Shown here: positions 1-6,123 of the stretch, piece by piece
Layout of the letters: the number at the start of each line of letters is the position of its first letter
How positions within the stretch are numbered: the stretch's first letter is position 1
Source of the DNA: Christensenella sp964592155
Lineage (GTDB): Bacteria > Bacillota > Clostridia > Christensenellales > Christensenellaceae
Direction: 5' to 3'
Length of the DNA stretch: 9,280 nucleotides
Assembly (NCBI GenBank): GCA_964592155.1
Contig: CAZQDA010000101.1
Location: 1-9,280 of the forward strand
The notes under the pieces: model-generated
Told to the model about the DNA's origin: nothing
Seen by the model: only the letters and a program-made list of their open reading frames with translations
The model's database searches: none
Position numbers and translations under genes: made by a program

Positions 1-292
1 GGTTGTTGCCCAGCCCCATGGAAGTAAAATCCTGATCAACGTAAACGGACAGCTCTGCATTCCACGCATAGGCTGCGCGCTCCATCGGCCGGTGAGCATA
101 GGCATACCCTGTGATCCGGCCATCCTTTTCACAAGCCAGATAAGGATACTTTTTGCCGATTGTGGCTATGCGCTGCGCAAACTCAGCCGCAGACGGAAGC
201 GTATATTCAAATGTGACGGGGGTATTGATGTATTGGGCATAGAGCTTAAGCAGCCGAACGCTGTCTTCCGGCTTCGCAAATCTGATTTTCAC
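1..292 (-). CDS. GNAT family N-acetyltransferase, partial (phosphinothricin-acetyltransferase-like)
   Basis: Only the first 97 codons are present; the gene runs off the left edge of the window. The reading begins at a GTG (292-290 on the minus strand), six bases after a strong AAGGAGG ribosome binding site at 299-305; no ATG fits that site. The protein opens KIRFAKPEDSVRLLKLYAQY and continues with TFEYTLPSAAEF, YLACEKDGRITGYAYAHR and AELSVYVDQDF. This is the beta-strand order of a GNAT fold and resembles the Pat/YncA type, which acetylates small amines such as phosphinothricin or methionine derivatives. The sequence stops at MGLGN, where the acetyl-CoA pyrophosphate loop starts, so the rest of the cofactor site is outside the window. 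The substrate cannot be told. It lies downstream of the F420-ligase-like gene on the same strand but is separated from it by a terminator hairpin, so it is probably transcribed on its own. I saw no clear promoter between 360 and 470. Confidence 0.82.
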   Translation of the reverse strand, partial: MKIRFAKPEDSVRLLKLYAQYINTPVTFEYTLPSAAEFAQRIATIGKKYPYLACEKDGRITGYAYAHRPMERAAYAWNAELSVYVDQDFTSMGLGNN

Positions 293-315
293 GAAATTCC
301 TCCTTTTTCTAATTA

Positions 316-357
316 AAAAGGAGCAGACTCATTTTTCGTTCTGAGACAGCTCCTTTT
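316..357 (-). terminator. Rho-independent terminator hairpin of the F420-ligase-like gene
   Basis: The arms AAAAGGAGC (316-324) and GCTCCTTTT (349-357) pair perfectly. After an A.A and A.A mismatch interrupted by one G-C pair, CTCA (328-331) pairs with TGAG (342-345), leaving a ten-base loop. On the minus strand the hairpin is followed by TTTTTAATT, as expected for a terminator of the gene that ends at 474. The 3' half on the plus strand is nearly the same as that of the hairpin at 7403-7446, so this is one copy of a repeated terminator type. Confidence 0.8.
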
Positions 358-473
358 ACAGCAATTTAACTTAATGTAGCGCATGGCGCGCATATAATAA
401 TGTGTGCTGTATAGCAGTTTCTTGCAAATGTTGCTTGCGCAACCATTTGACAAACTGCAATAGGACGGTTTGT

Positions 474-1664
474 TCAATCTGCGTAGGTGTCAAAATACCC
501 CTGCACAAGAACGACAGGAGTTCCCTTGTCGCCGCTGCCGGAAGTCAGATCGCAAAGCGAGCCGATCAGGTCGGTGAGTCTGCGCGGGGTGGTGCCCTGC
601 GACTCCATGGAACCTTTTAGATCTTCGTTTTTTTCTTTGATGTGCTGCGTGATCGCTGCGCGAAGCTCTTCGCCGGAAAGTCCCGCGCACTGGTTGTCCG
701 CCAGATATTTCAGCTTTAATTCGTTGGGAGTTCCCACAAGGCCGACCGTATGCGCAGGGGAAACAACCGGATCAGCAAGCTCCCAGATTTTGCCGACCGG
801 ATCTTTGAACGCGCCGTCGCCGTAGACCATCACTTCTACTGTTTTTCCTGTCTTATCTTTGACTTGTTGCTGCACGCTGTCCACAAAGGGATCGCAGTTG
901 CGGGGGAACAGCTTCACGCGGTCTTCCGTTGACTTATTGGAACCCAAAAGACCGTACTCCGTGTTATATCCGCTGCCGTCCACTGGCTCATTCATAATTT
1001 CATCAAGGCCGTATACCGTTTGCGCGCCTGCCGCTTTTAGTTTGCGTTTGGAGCGTTCGCGCGTGTGGATATCGCAGCACAGTACATTCTTTGTATAGGG
1101 AAGGATTGCGCACGGGTCGTTTGCGAAGATAATTTCCACATCCGCCCCTTCTTCCGCAATCAGGGTGGAGTAATAGTCCACATAGTCTACGCCTGTAAAC
1201 GGATGCAGGTTGATGCCGAACAAATCTCTATATTGTTTGAGGTCAAGAATGTCGCTCCATGGATTCACGCCCTTTGCCTCCACATCGTCCAGCGAAATCA
1301 GATGGTTTCCAACTTCATCGGAGGGGTAGGAAAGCATGAGCACGATCTTTTTTGCGCCGCGCGCAATGCCGCGCAGGCAGATCGCAAAGCGGTTACGGGA
1401 CAGGATAGGGAAAATCACGCCCACCGTTTCGCCGCCAAGTTTATTTTTTACATCCTGCGCAATGTTGTCCACGCTCGCATAATTTCCCTGCGCGCGGGCT
1501 ACCACGGCCTCTGTTATGGCGATCACATCACGGTCGTTGATGGAAAAACCGTCCTCTTTGGCGGCGCACAGAACGCTGTCTACCACAATGGAGGCAAGGT
1601 CGTCGCCTTGGCTGATAATGGGGGTTCTGATCCCGCGGGATACCGTTCCGACACATCTTGACAT
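474..1664 (-). CDS. Coenzyme F420-0:L-glutamate ligase-like protein
   Basis: A 396-residue protein beginning at an ATG nine bases after GAGGT. The N-terminus SRGIRTPIISQGDDLASIV (about residues 9-27) and the ITEAVVARAQG stretch (50-60) match the start of CofE/FbiB-type F420-0:gamma-glutamyl ligases, which add glutamate to the lactyl side chain of the deazaflavin cofactor F420 using GTP. Further stretches fit the long form found in many Clostridia: FPILSRNRFAICLRGIARGA (85-104), NDPCAILPYTK (182-192), YGDGAFKDPVGKIWELADP (281-299) and a glycine/serine-rich end LTSGSGDKGTPVVLVQGYFD. The archaeal enzyme is near 250 residues, so about 140 residues here are extra. No other F420 biosynthesis gene (fbiA/C/D, cofC/D/G/H) is in the window. 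The real substrate may therefore be another carboxylate, and the ligase name rests on family membership only. It stands alone between its own promoter (1718-1746) and terminator (316-357). Confidence 0.8.
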   Translation of the reverse strand: MSRCVGTVSRGIRTPIISQGDDLASIVVDSVLCAAKEDGFSINDRDVIAITEAVVARAQGNYASVDNIAQDVKNKLGGETVGVIFPILSRNRFAICLRGIARGAKKIVLMLSYPSDEVGNHLISLDDVEAKGVNPWSDILDLKQYRDLFGINLHPFTGVDYVDYYSTLIAEEGADVEIIFANDPCAILPYTKNVLCCDIHTRERSKRKLKAAGAQTVYGLDEIMNEPVDGSGYNTEYGLLGSNKSTEDRVKLFPRNCDPFVDSVQQQVKDKTGKTVEVMVYGDGAFKDPVGKIWELADPVVSPAHTVGLVGTPNELKLKYLADNQCAGLSGEELRAAITQHIKEKNEDLKGSMESQGTTPRRLTDLIGSLCDLTSGSGDKGTPVVLVQGYFDTYAD

Positions 1665-1717
1665 AAATGGTTACCTCGATTATTCCTGGATTTAGTATTC
1701 CTTAAAACACCTGGTCT

Positions 1718-1746
1718 ATTATATCAAAGCTAAACAAGAGGCTCAA
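1718..1746 (-). promoter_or_regulatory. Sigma-70-type promoter of the F420-ligase-like gene
   Basis: Read on the minus strand, TTGAGC (1746-1741) and a perfect TATAAT (1723-1718) are 17 bases apart. Transcription would begin near 1711, giving a leader of about 47 bases before the ATG at 1664. Confidence 0.72.
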
Positions 1747-1887
1747 CCTGTTTTTGTAAAAAATCGAATAATCATATAAAATGCACAATAAAAATTCGGA
1801 ATGGTAAGAATTAAAATTGAGAAATAGGACTCTAAGTTGAAAATGATAGAATGCTAACCACTTATAGAATAAGTTTAATAAAAGTAA

Positions 1888-1916
1888 TTGACAAAATAAA
1901 TCGTGCTGCTTATACT
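1888..1916 (+). promoter_or_regulatory. Sigma-70-type promoter of the ROK regulator gene
   Basis: A perfect TTGACA (1888-1893) and TATACT (1911-1916) are separated by 17 bases, so the predicted transcript starts near 1923. The promoter lies inside the longest possible reading frame of the regulator, which begins at 1851. This shows that the long frame is not the real start. The sequence AAAAGTAATT, overlapping the -35 box at 1880-1889, recurs at 3207-3216 before the catabolic operon. Confidence 0.8.
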
Positions 1917-1949
1917 GAAAAGAGATATAGAATGACGAAAGGGATTGCT

Positions 1950-3131
1950 ATGGCGCAGGGTGTGAACAACAGCAAAATCGTAAAAAAAGCGAACAGGCAC
2001 CTTGTCGTTTCTACAATCCGTGAAAGTGACGCGCTTTCCGTAGAAGAGCTGGTGCAAAAAACGAGGCTCAGCCGTCCCACGGTGTTAAAGCTATTGAGCG
2101 AACTCGAACAGGACCATATTGTGGAAAAAGTCGGGTTGGGAGAATCGATGGGCGGACGGCAGCCTATGCTGTATGCGCTCAAACTTGACTATCATTTTGC
2201 GGTGGGAGTGGATTTTGAATTTCCGCCGATCCGCGTAGCCATTTCCGATATCAAGGGAAATGTCGTTTTTTCAAGGCAGTGGGAGCAGAACTATGGAGAT
2301 TCACTTACCACCGTTTCGGATGCAATCGTTTGTGCGATCAGGGATGGCATGGAGGAGCTTGGAATCGGCGCGGAAAATGTGATCGGCGTGGGCGTTGGCA
2401 TTCCGGGGCTTGTGGACATCAATGAGAATAAGCCGATCAGCGTTGCCAGAATGCCGGAGGCAACCAATATCGGAATCAGTCAAATGATCGAGAAGGAGCT
2501 GGGCGTAAAAACATATATCCGCAATGACGCGCATTTGATTGCGCTTGCGGACAGGAACGCTTTTTCAGGACTCAATAAAAACATGCTTTATATCGCATAT
2601 CGCACGGGAATCGGGATGGCGGTCTTCCAGAAAGGGTTGCTTTACGAGGGAGAATGCGGCAACTCGGGCTATCTTGGGCATACGACCTTTGACAGGAATG
2701 GAGCGCGTTGCTCGTGCGGTCAGCGCGGGTGCCTCGAGTTATACTGTTCCAAAGTGGCGATGCTGGGAAAGTACAGTAAACAGACGGGAAAACAGGCCGG
2801 CTTTGAGGAGCTGCTTACGCTTGCGGACAAAGGAGAGTCGGCGGCGGAGGAAATTGTGACAGACGCTGCCGAATGTTTTGGTATCGCGGTGGCAAATGCG
2901 GTGAAGCTGTTTGACATCTCGCTTGTGGTGATCGGCGATTTGCCGGGGGAGAAGGACGATCTGTTTTTGAAGACGGTGCGCAGCGCCGTAAGCAGCCATG
3001 TATCCTATAGCAGGGAGGGTAAAATTACTATCCTGCGGGGAACGGTGGAGGAATCCTCTTATGCGTTGGGCGGATGTATTTTTCTGCTGGATCAATTTTT
3101 TAAAATGCCCAAATTGAAACTCAATATTTAA
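1950..3131 (+). CDS. ROK family transcriptional regulator (NagC/XylR type)
   Basis: A 393-residue DNA-binding protein of the ROK family, cytoplasmic, expected to sense a sugar or sugar phosphate and control the operon that follows. The start at 1950 is chosen over 1851 and 1932: AAAGGG lies six bases before it, and the promoter at 1888-1916 would fall inside the 1851 frame. A winged helix-turn-helix covers about residues 15-62, with SVEELVQKTRLSRPTVLKLL as its core. The ROK ligand domain follows. The zinc motif is complete: H244, then CSCGQRGCLE (C254, C256, C261). The kinase phosphate loop DxGGTK is replaced by VDFEFPPIRVAI, so this is a regulator and not an active kinase, although the catalytic-type Asp in RNDAHLIAL (D193) remains. 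The length is normal for the family. It has its own promoter and lies directly upstream of the URO-D/ROK kinase/DeoC operon in the same direction, which makes it the obvious local regulator. Whether it represses or activates cannot be read from sequence. Confidence 0.9.
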   Translation: MAQGVNNSKIVKKANRHLVVSTIRESDALSVEELVQKTRLSRPTVLKLLSELEQDHIVEKVGLGESMGGRQPMLYALKLDYHFAVGVDFEFPPIRVAISDIKGNVVFSRQWEQNYGDSLTTVSDAIVCAIRDGMEELGIGAENVIGVGVGIPGLVDINENKPISVARMPEATNIGISQMIEKELGVKTYIRNDAHLIALADRNAFSGLNKNMLYIAYRTGIGMAVFQKGLLYEGECGNSGYLGHTTFDRNGARCSCGQRGCLELYCSKVAMLGKYSKQTGKQAGFEELLTLADKGESAAEEIVTDAAECFGIAVANAVKLFDISLVVIGDLPGEKDDLFLKTVRSAVSSHVSYSREGKITILRGTVEESSYALGGCIFLLDQFFKMPKLKLNI

Positions 3132-3157
3132 GCTGGTTTTTGAAATGCAGTGCATGG

Positions 3158-3171
3158 TGAAAGCGTTGTCT
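3158..3171 (+). promoter_or_regulatory. cre-like catabolite control site before the catabolic operon
   Basis: TGAAAGCGTTGTCT fits the low-GC Gram-positive cre consensus TGWNANCGNTNWCA at 13 of 14 positions; only the last base differs. It overlaps the predicted -35 box (3166-3171), where CcpA binding would block RNA polymerase. The consensus is established knowledge; CcpA control here is inferred. Confidence 0.6.
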
Positions 3172-3195
3172 GATTTTTATTTGCCAAGATATAAA
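3166..3195 (+). promoter_or_regulatory. Likely promoter of the URO-D/ROK kinase/DeoC operon
   Basis: TTGTCT (3166-3171) and TATAAA (3190-3195) are 18 bases apart, giving a start near 3202 and a leader of about 95 bases. The boxes are less perfect than those of the regulator gene, as would suit a controlled promoter. A small palindrome, ATGCA-G-TGCAT (3145-3155), lies just upstream and could be a regulator site. Confidence 0.5.
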
Positions 3196-3263
3196 AGTAC
3201 ATTTACAAAAGTAATTTAATAGAAAGTTTGCGATCTAAAATTGCATAAAATTAAGGAAAGGTG

Positions 3264-3279
3264 GTCCGGATTGCCGGAC
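3264..3279 (+). repeat. Small hairpin directly before the first URO-D gene's ribosome binding site
   Basis: GTCCGG and CCGGAC form a perfect six-base-pair stem with loop ATTG. The stem ends two bases before GGAGG (3281-3285). It has no T-tract, so it is not a terminator; it could affect translation or mRNA stability. A weaker CCGG/CCGG hairpin (6066-6078) precedes the second URO-D gene. Confidence 0.4.
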
Positions 3280-3296
3280 GGGAGGAATATCTTAGA

Positions 3297-4265
3297 ATGA
3301 ATAGGAGAGAAACCGTGAAAAAAGCGATTCATTTTCAGACGCCGGAAAGGATGCCGATCTTCTTGTTCAGTGGAAACATCTGTGATACAGACATCGTGCA
3401 GGTCGTGCTTGAAAAATGGGATGCGGGGGAAAGCGGACTCGAAACAGAATGGGGCTTTTCCTGGAAAAAAAGCGAGGAAGATACGAGCTCTATGGGCGTC
3501 CCGCAGGAATATGTGCTTAAGGACTGGGACAATTTAGAAAACTATGTGAAGAACATAGCTCCCGATCCGCACGACAAAGAGCGCTTTGCGGTGGCGAAAA
3601 CCATTGAAAAAGGCGACCGCTATTTGATGGGCAGCCTCTACCTTACAGGCTTTACCATCATGAGCTTTTTGCGCCGTTTTGAGCTTTTGATGCTGGACAT
3701 GTATGACGCGCCGGAGCGGGTGGAGCAGCTTGCGGATATTGTATTTGGATTTGAAAATGAAATCATCCGGCAAATGCCGGAATATGGGTTTGACGGAGTA
3801 TCGTTGTTTGACGATTGGGGCATGCAGCAAAGCATGATGGTGTCGCCCGAGCTGTGGAGAAAGTATTTTAAAAAGCGGTATGCGGATCAGTTTGCGCTTG
3901 CGCATGAGCTGGGTATGGACGTGTTCTTCCATACCTGCGGTTATGTCGCGCCGATTATTGACGATTTGATCGAGGTGGGAGTAGACATTCTGAATCTTGG
4001 ACAGGCAGACCTCAATGACATCGAAAATTTGAAGAAGAATTACAACGGAAAGGTCTGTTTTTGCCAGCCGATTAATTATCAAACCACGGGAATCAACGGA
4101 ACAAAGGAAGAAATTTTTGCGGAGGCCCGCGAAATCAAGGAAACCTTTGGAAACAAAAAGGGCGGGCTGATCGCTGAAATTTTTGATTATGAGCAGATGG
4201 GCTGGAATCCGGAAAATCCGGAAAATACCCAATACCAGATCAGAGCGTTTCAGGAAATACAATAG
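3297..4265 (+). CDS. Uroporphyrinogen decarboxylase/MtaA-family protein (short form)
   Basis: A 322-residue soluble TIM-barrel protein of the URO-D superfamily, the fold shared by haem-pathway uroporphyrinogen decarboxylase and by zinc-dependent cobamide:thiol methyltransferases such as MtaA. The start MNRRETVKKAIHFQTPERMP is the usual family N-terminus, preceded by GGAGG with an 11-base gap. An in-frame GTG at 3261 would add 12 residues but has its purine stretch too close. FFHTCG (H212, C214) matches the His-x-Cys zinc motif of the methyltransferase branch. GVSLFDDWGMQQSMMVSPELW (168-188) is the conserved acidic strand and loop. A third ligand is not obvious: C254 and C256 (KVCFCQPIN) are possible, and the usual late cysteine near residue 290 is absent. 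It is the first gene of a four-gene operon, 23 bases before the ROK kinase. No corrinoid protein or substrate:corrinoid methyltransferase is nearby, so methyl transfer is an inference; a decarboxylase-like or other lyase role is possible. It is not expected to make haem. Confidence 0.85.
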   Translation: MNRRETVKKAIHFQTPERMPIFLFSGNICDTDIVQVVLEKWDAGESGLETEWGFSWKKSEEDTSSMGVPQEYVLKDWDNLENYVKNIAPDPHDKERFAVAKTIEKGDRYLMGSLYLTGFTIMSFLRRFELLMLDMYDAPERVEQLADIVFGFENEIIRQMPEYGFDGVSLFDDWGMQQSMMVSPELWRKYFKKRYADQFALAHELGMDVFFHTCGYVAPIIDDLIEVGVDILNLGQADLNDIENLKKNYNGKVCFCQPINYQTTGINGTKEEIFAEAREIKETFGNKKGGLIAEIFDYEQMGWNPENPENTQYQIRAFQEIQ

Positions 4266-4288
4266 GAAAGACACTGGGGGACTCAAGC

Positions 4289-5251
4289 ATGAACGTCTAT
4301 TATTTAGGCATAGAAATTGGCGGGACAAAGCAGCAGATTGCGGTAGGCAGGGCGGATGGCAGCGTTGTGGAGCTTATTTGCGAGCGGGTGCCGCTTACAA
4401 AAGGAGCGCTTTCGATCCGCGAATGGCTGGAGAGGCAGGTTCCGGCGCTATTGGAAAAATATAACATGCAGGACGCATGTATAGGGCGCGCGTGCATTGG
4501 TTTTGGCGGGCCGATTGAAACAAGGACAGGAAAAGTACTGATCTCCGTACAGGTGGAAGGATGGAAGGATTTCGAGCTCAAAAGCTGGTTTGAAGACTCG
4601 TTCGGCGTGCCAACAGACGTTTTAAACGATACGGTCGCGGGCGGTTATGGCGAACTGATTTTGGGCGCGGGCAGGGATTCACAGAATTTCTTTTATACCA
4701 ATATCGGCACGGGGATTGGCGGAGCGCTTTTTATTAACAGGGAATATTATGATGGAAGCGGGTGCGGCGCGGTTTATATGGGCAACACCTACATTCCGGA
4801 TATGACGTGCAGCATTCCGGGGCAGAAGATCAAGCTGGAAAACGTTTGCTCGGGCGCTGCGATTGAGCGGCGTTTGAGAAGCGACGGATATGTGGAAAGC
4901 AGCTCTATGCTGATGGAGCTTTGTGGGGGAGAGCGCGCAAAGCTTACCTGCGCCATGCTTGGAAAGGCGGCGGAGCAGGGAGATGGTTTTGCGCTGCGGG
5001 AAATCGACCTGTTTGCGCAATCCTATGCGATCGGGCTGGGAAACGCGATGACCATGATCAGCCCTGACGTGGTAGCCATTGGCGGCGGCGTGGCAAACAT
5101 GGGGGAGATTATTCTTGCTCCCGTGAAAAAATATCTTGAGGATGTCGTCTTTATTTCGGTGATAGACAGGTGCAGGATTGTAACAAGTGAATTAAGCGAC
5201 AATGTCGTTATTGCAGGGGCGATCCTGTATGCGGCAGGCCGCAAAGAATAA
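4289..5251 (+). CDS. ROK family kinase (sugar kinase-like) lacking the zinc motif
   Basis: A 320-residue ROK protein, probably phosphorylating a sugar or related polyol with ATP. The start is an ATG seven bases after GGGGGA. YLGIEIGGTKQQ (5-16) is the ATP phosphate loop, CIGFGGPIETRTGKV (69-83) the second conserved strand, LNDTVAGGYGE (112-122) carries the catalytic-base position D114, and NIGTGIGGALF (138-148) is the adenosine/phosphate loop. AIGGGVANMGE (263-273) is the C-terminal signature. Unlike most bacterial ROK sugar kinases, it lacks the H...CxCGxxGCxE zinc site: the segment at 158-190 reads GCGAVYMGNTYIPDMTC, then SIPGQKIKLENVCSG. Since that loop also carries substrate-contacting residues in glucokinases and N-acetylmannosamine kinases, the substrate may be unusual. 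It sits between the short URO-D protein and DeoC, with gaps of 23 and 25 bases, so translation is tightly linked. In contrast to the regulator upstream, its ATP loop is intact and there is no helix-turn-helix. Confidence 0.86.
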   Translation: MNVYYLGIEIGGTKQQIAVGRADGSVVELICERVPLTKGALSIREWLERQVPALLEKYNMQDACIGRACIGFGGPIETRTGKVLISVQVEGWKDFELKSWFEDSFGVPTDVLNDTVAGGYGELILGAGRDSQNFFYTNIGTGIGGALFINREYYDGSGCGAVYMGNTYIPDMTCSIPGQKIKLENVCSGAAIERRLRSDGYVESSSMLMELCGGERAKLTCAMLGKAAEQGDGFALREIDLFAQSYAIGLGNAMTMISPDVVAIGGGVANMGEIILAPVKKYLEDVVFISVIDRCRIVTSELSDNVVIAGAILYAAGRKE

Positions 5252-5276
5252 AAAGATTAAGAAAGAGAGAAAAGAA

Positions 5277-6056
5277 ATGGATTTTCAAAATTTGGTAGAA
5301 CAGGCGATCAAACGAGTGGAAACAGAGGAAAGGCAGCCCGCAAAGGAATACAGCGTCGACCTTCCGCTGGGAAAATATTGTGATCATACGGTACTGCGGG
5401 CATATACGCCGTCCGAAATTGTGAAAAAATTCTGCGACGAAGCAAAAGAATATGGCGCGGCCTCGGTGTGCGTCAATCCCACTCAGGTGAGGCTTGTCAG
5501 AAACGAGCTTGTGGGCACGGATATCAATGTTTGCTGCGTGATCGGCTTTCCGCTGGGAGCCAACACACCCGCTGTAAAGGCGTTTGAAGCAAAGGAAGCA
5601 ATTGAAAATGGCGCAAAGGAGGTTGATATGGTGATCAACGTGGGCGCGCTCAGGGACAGGAACTATGAGCTGGTTTATGAAGACATCAGGGGCGTGGTGC
5701 AGGCAGCAAAGGGCAAAGCGCATGTGAAAGTGATTATTGAAACATGCTATCTGACAAAAGAGGAAAAAATTGCGGCGTGTGTGATCTCCAAAGAGGCGGG
5801 CGCGGATTATGTGAAAACATCGAGCGGCATGGGAACCGGCGGAGCGACGGTGGAGGATGTGCGCCTGATGAAGCTTGTGGTTGGCGACGATATGCTCGTG
5901 AAAGCTTCCACCGGCATCGAGACAAAAGAGGACGTGATTGCCATGGTAAAGGCGGGTGCGGTGCGCATGGGCACAAGCAGACTCGTGCAGATCGTAACAG
6001 GAGACAACTCGGCTGACTGCGCGTCAAAATATAACCAGCCGCCGAAATTTAGCTGA
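5277..6056 (+). CDS. deoC: Deoxyribose-phosphate aldolase (DeoC), with altered phosphate-site motifs
   Basis: A 259-residue class I aldolase. DeoC normally cleaves 2-deoxyribose 5-phosphate to glyceraldehyde 3-phosphate and acetaldehyde through a Schiff base. The ATG at 5277 is chosen because upstream in-frame starts (5202) lie inside the kinase gene; the binding site (AGAAAGAGAG) is weak. The catalytic set is complete: D117 in EVDMVINVGAL, the Schiff-base lysine K180 in DYVKTSSGMGTGGAT, and K209 in LVKASTGIET. CDHTVLRAYT, SVCVNPTQV and CCVIGFPLGANT are the usual barrel strands. Two loops differ from the typical enzyme: STGIET replaces SGGI(R/K)T, and MGTSRLVQIV replaces IGTSSG(V/A)xIV. Both contact the substrate phosphate in known DeoC structures, so a different phosphorylated substrate is likely. 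It is the third gene of the operon, with no deoB/deoA/pdp nucleoside genes beside it. This argues against plain deoxynucleoside salvage and for cleavage of the product of the ROK kinase (inference). Confidence 0.88.
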   Translation: MDFQNLVEQAIKRVETEERQPAKEYSVDLPLGKYCDHTVLRAYTPSEIVKKFCDEAKEYGAASVCVNPTQVRLVRNELVGTDINVCCVIGFPLGANTPAVKAFEAKEAIENGAKEVDMVINVGALRDRNYELVYEDIRGVVQAAKGKAHVKVIIETCYLTKEEKIAACVISKEAGADYVKTSSGMGTGGATVEDVRLMKLVVGDDMLVKASTGIETKEDVIAMVKAGAVRMGTSRLVQIVTGDNSADCASKYNQPPKFS

Positions 6057-6123
6057 GGACATGAGCCGGTTAGTCCGGTTTTCTGCTTTGCCGCCATGGG
6101 GATGCGGCAGGAAGGAGCGCCTT

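Noticed and set aside
393..398. TATAAT at 393-398 as a plus-strand promoter
   Set aside because: No -35 box is found at a suitable distance and no plus-strand gene follows; the next genes are on the minus strand.
1065..1661. 198-residue open frame on the plus strand
   Set aside because: It lies wholly within the F420-ligase-like gene on the other strand, has no recognisable domain and is a shadow of that gene's codon pattern.
1851..1949. N-terminal extension of the ROK regulator giving 426 residues
   Set aside because: A strong promoter (TTGACA, 17 bases, TATACT) lies inside the extension, there is no ribosome binding site before 1851, and the 393-residue form starting at 1950 has AAAGGG at the right distance and the usual family length.
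3172..3296. Cobalamin riboswitch before the URO-D operon, expected if it used corrinoids
   Set aside because: The leader is only about 95 bases, AT-rich, and shows no B12-box-like sequence or large conserved fold.
3534..4328. 264-residue open frame on the minus strand
   Set aside because: It is antisense to the short URO-D gene, matches no family and has cysteine- and histidine-rich noise typical of a shadow frame.
5202..5276. Start of DeoC at 5202, overlapping the ROK kinase gene
   Set aside because: The added residues are lysine-rich non-family sequence translated from the end of the kinase gene; the family N-terminus fits the ATG at 5277.
5208..5723. 171-residue open frame on the minus strand
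   Set aside because: It is antisense to the 5' part of deoC, has no family features, and is explained by the sense gene.
6061..6123. Start of the long URO-D protein at 6061
   Set aside because: The first 21 residues do not match the family, no ribosome binding site precedes 6061, and GAAGGAG with a six-base gap points to 6124.
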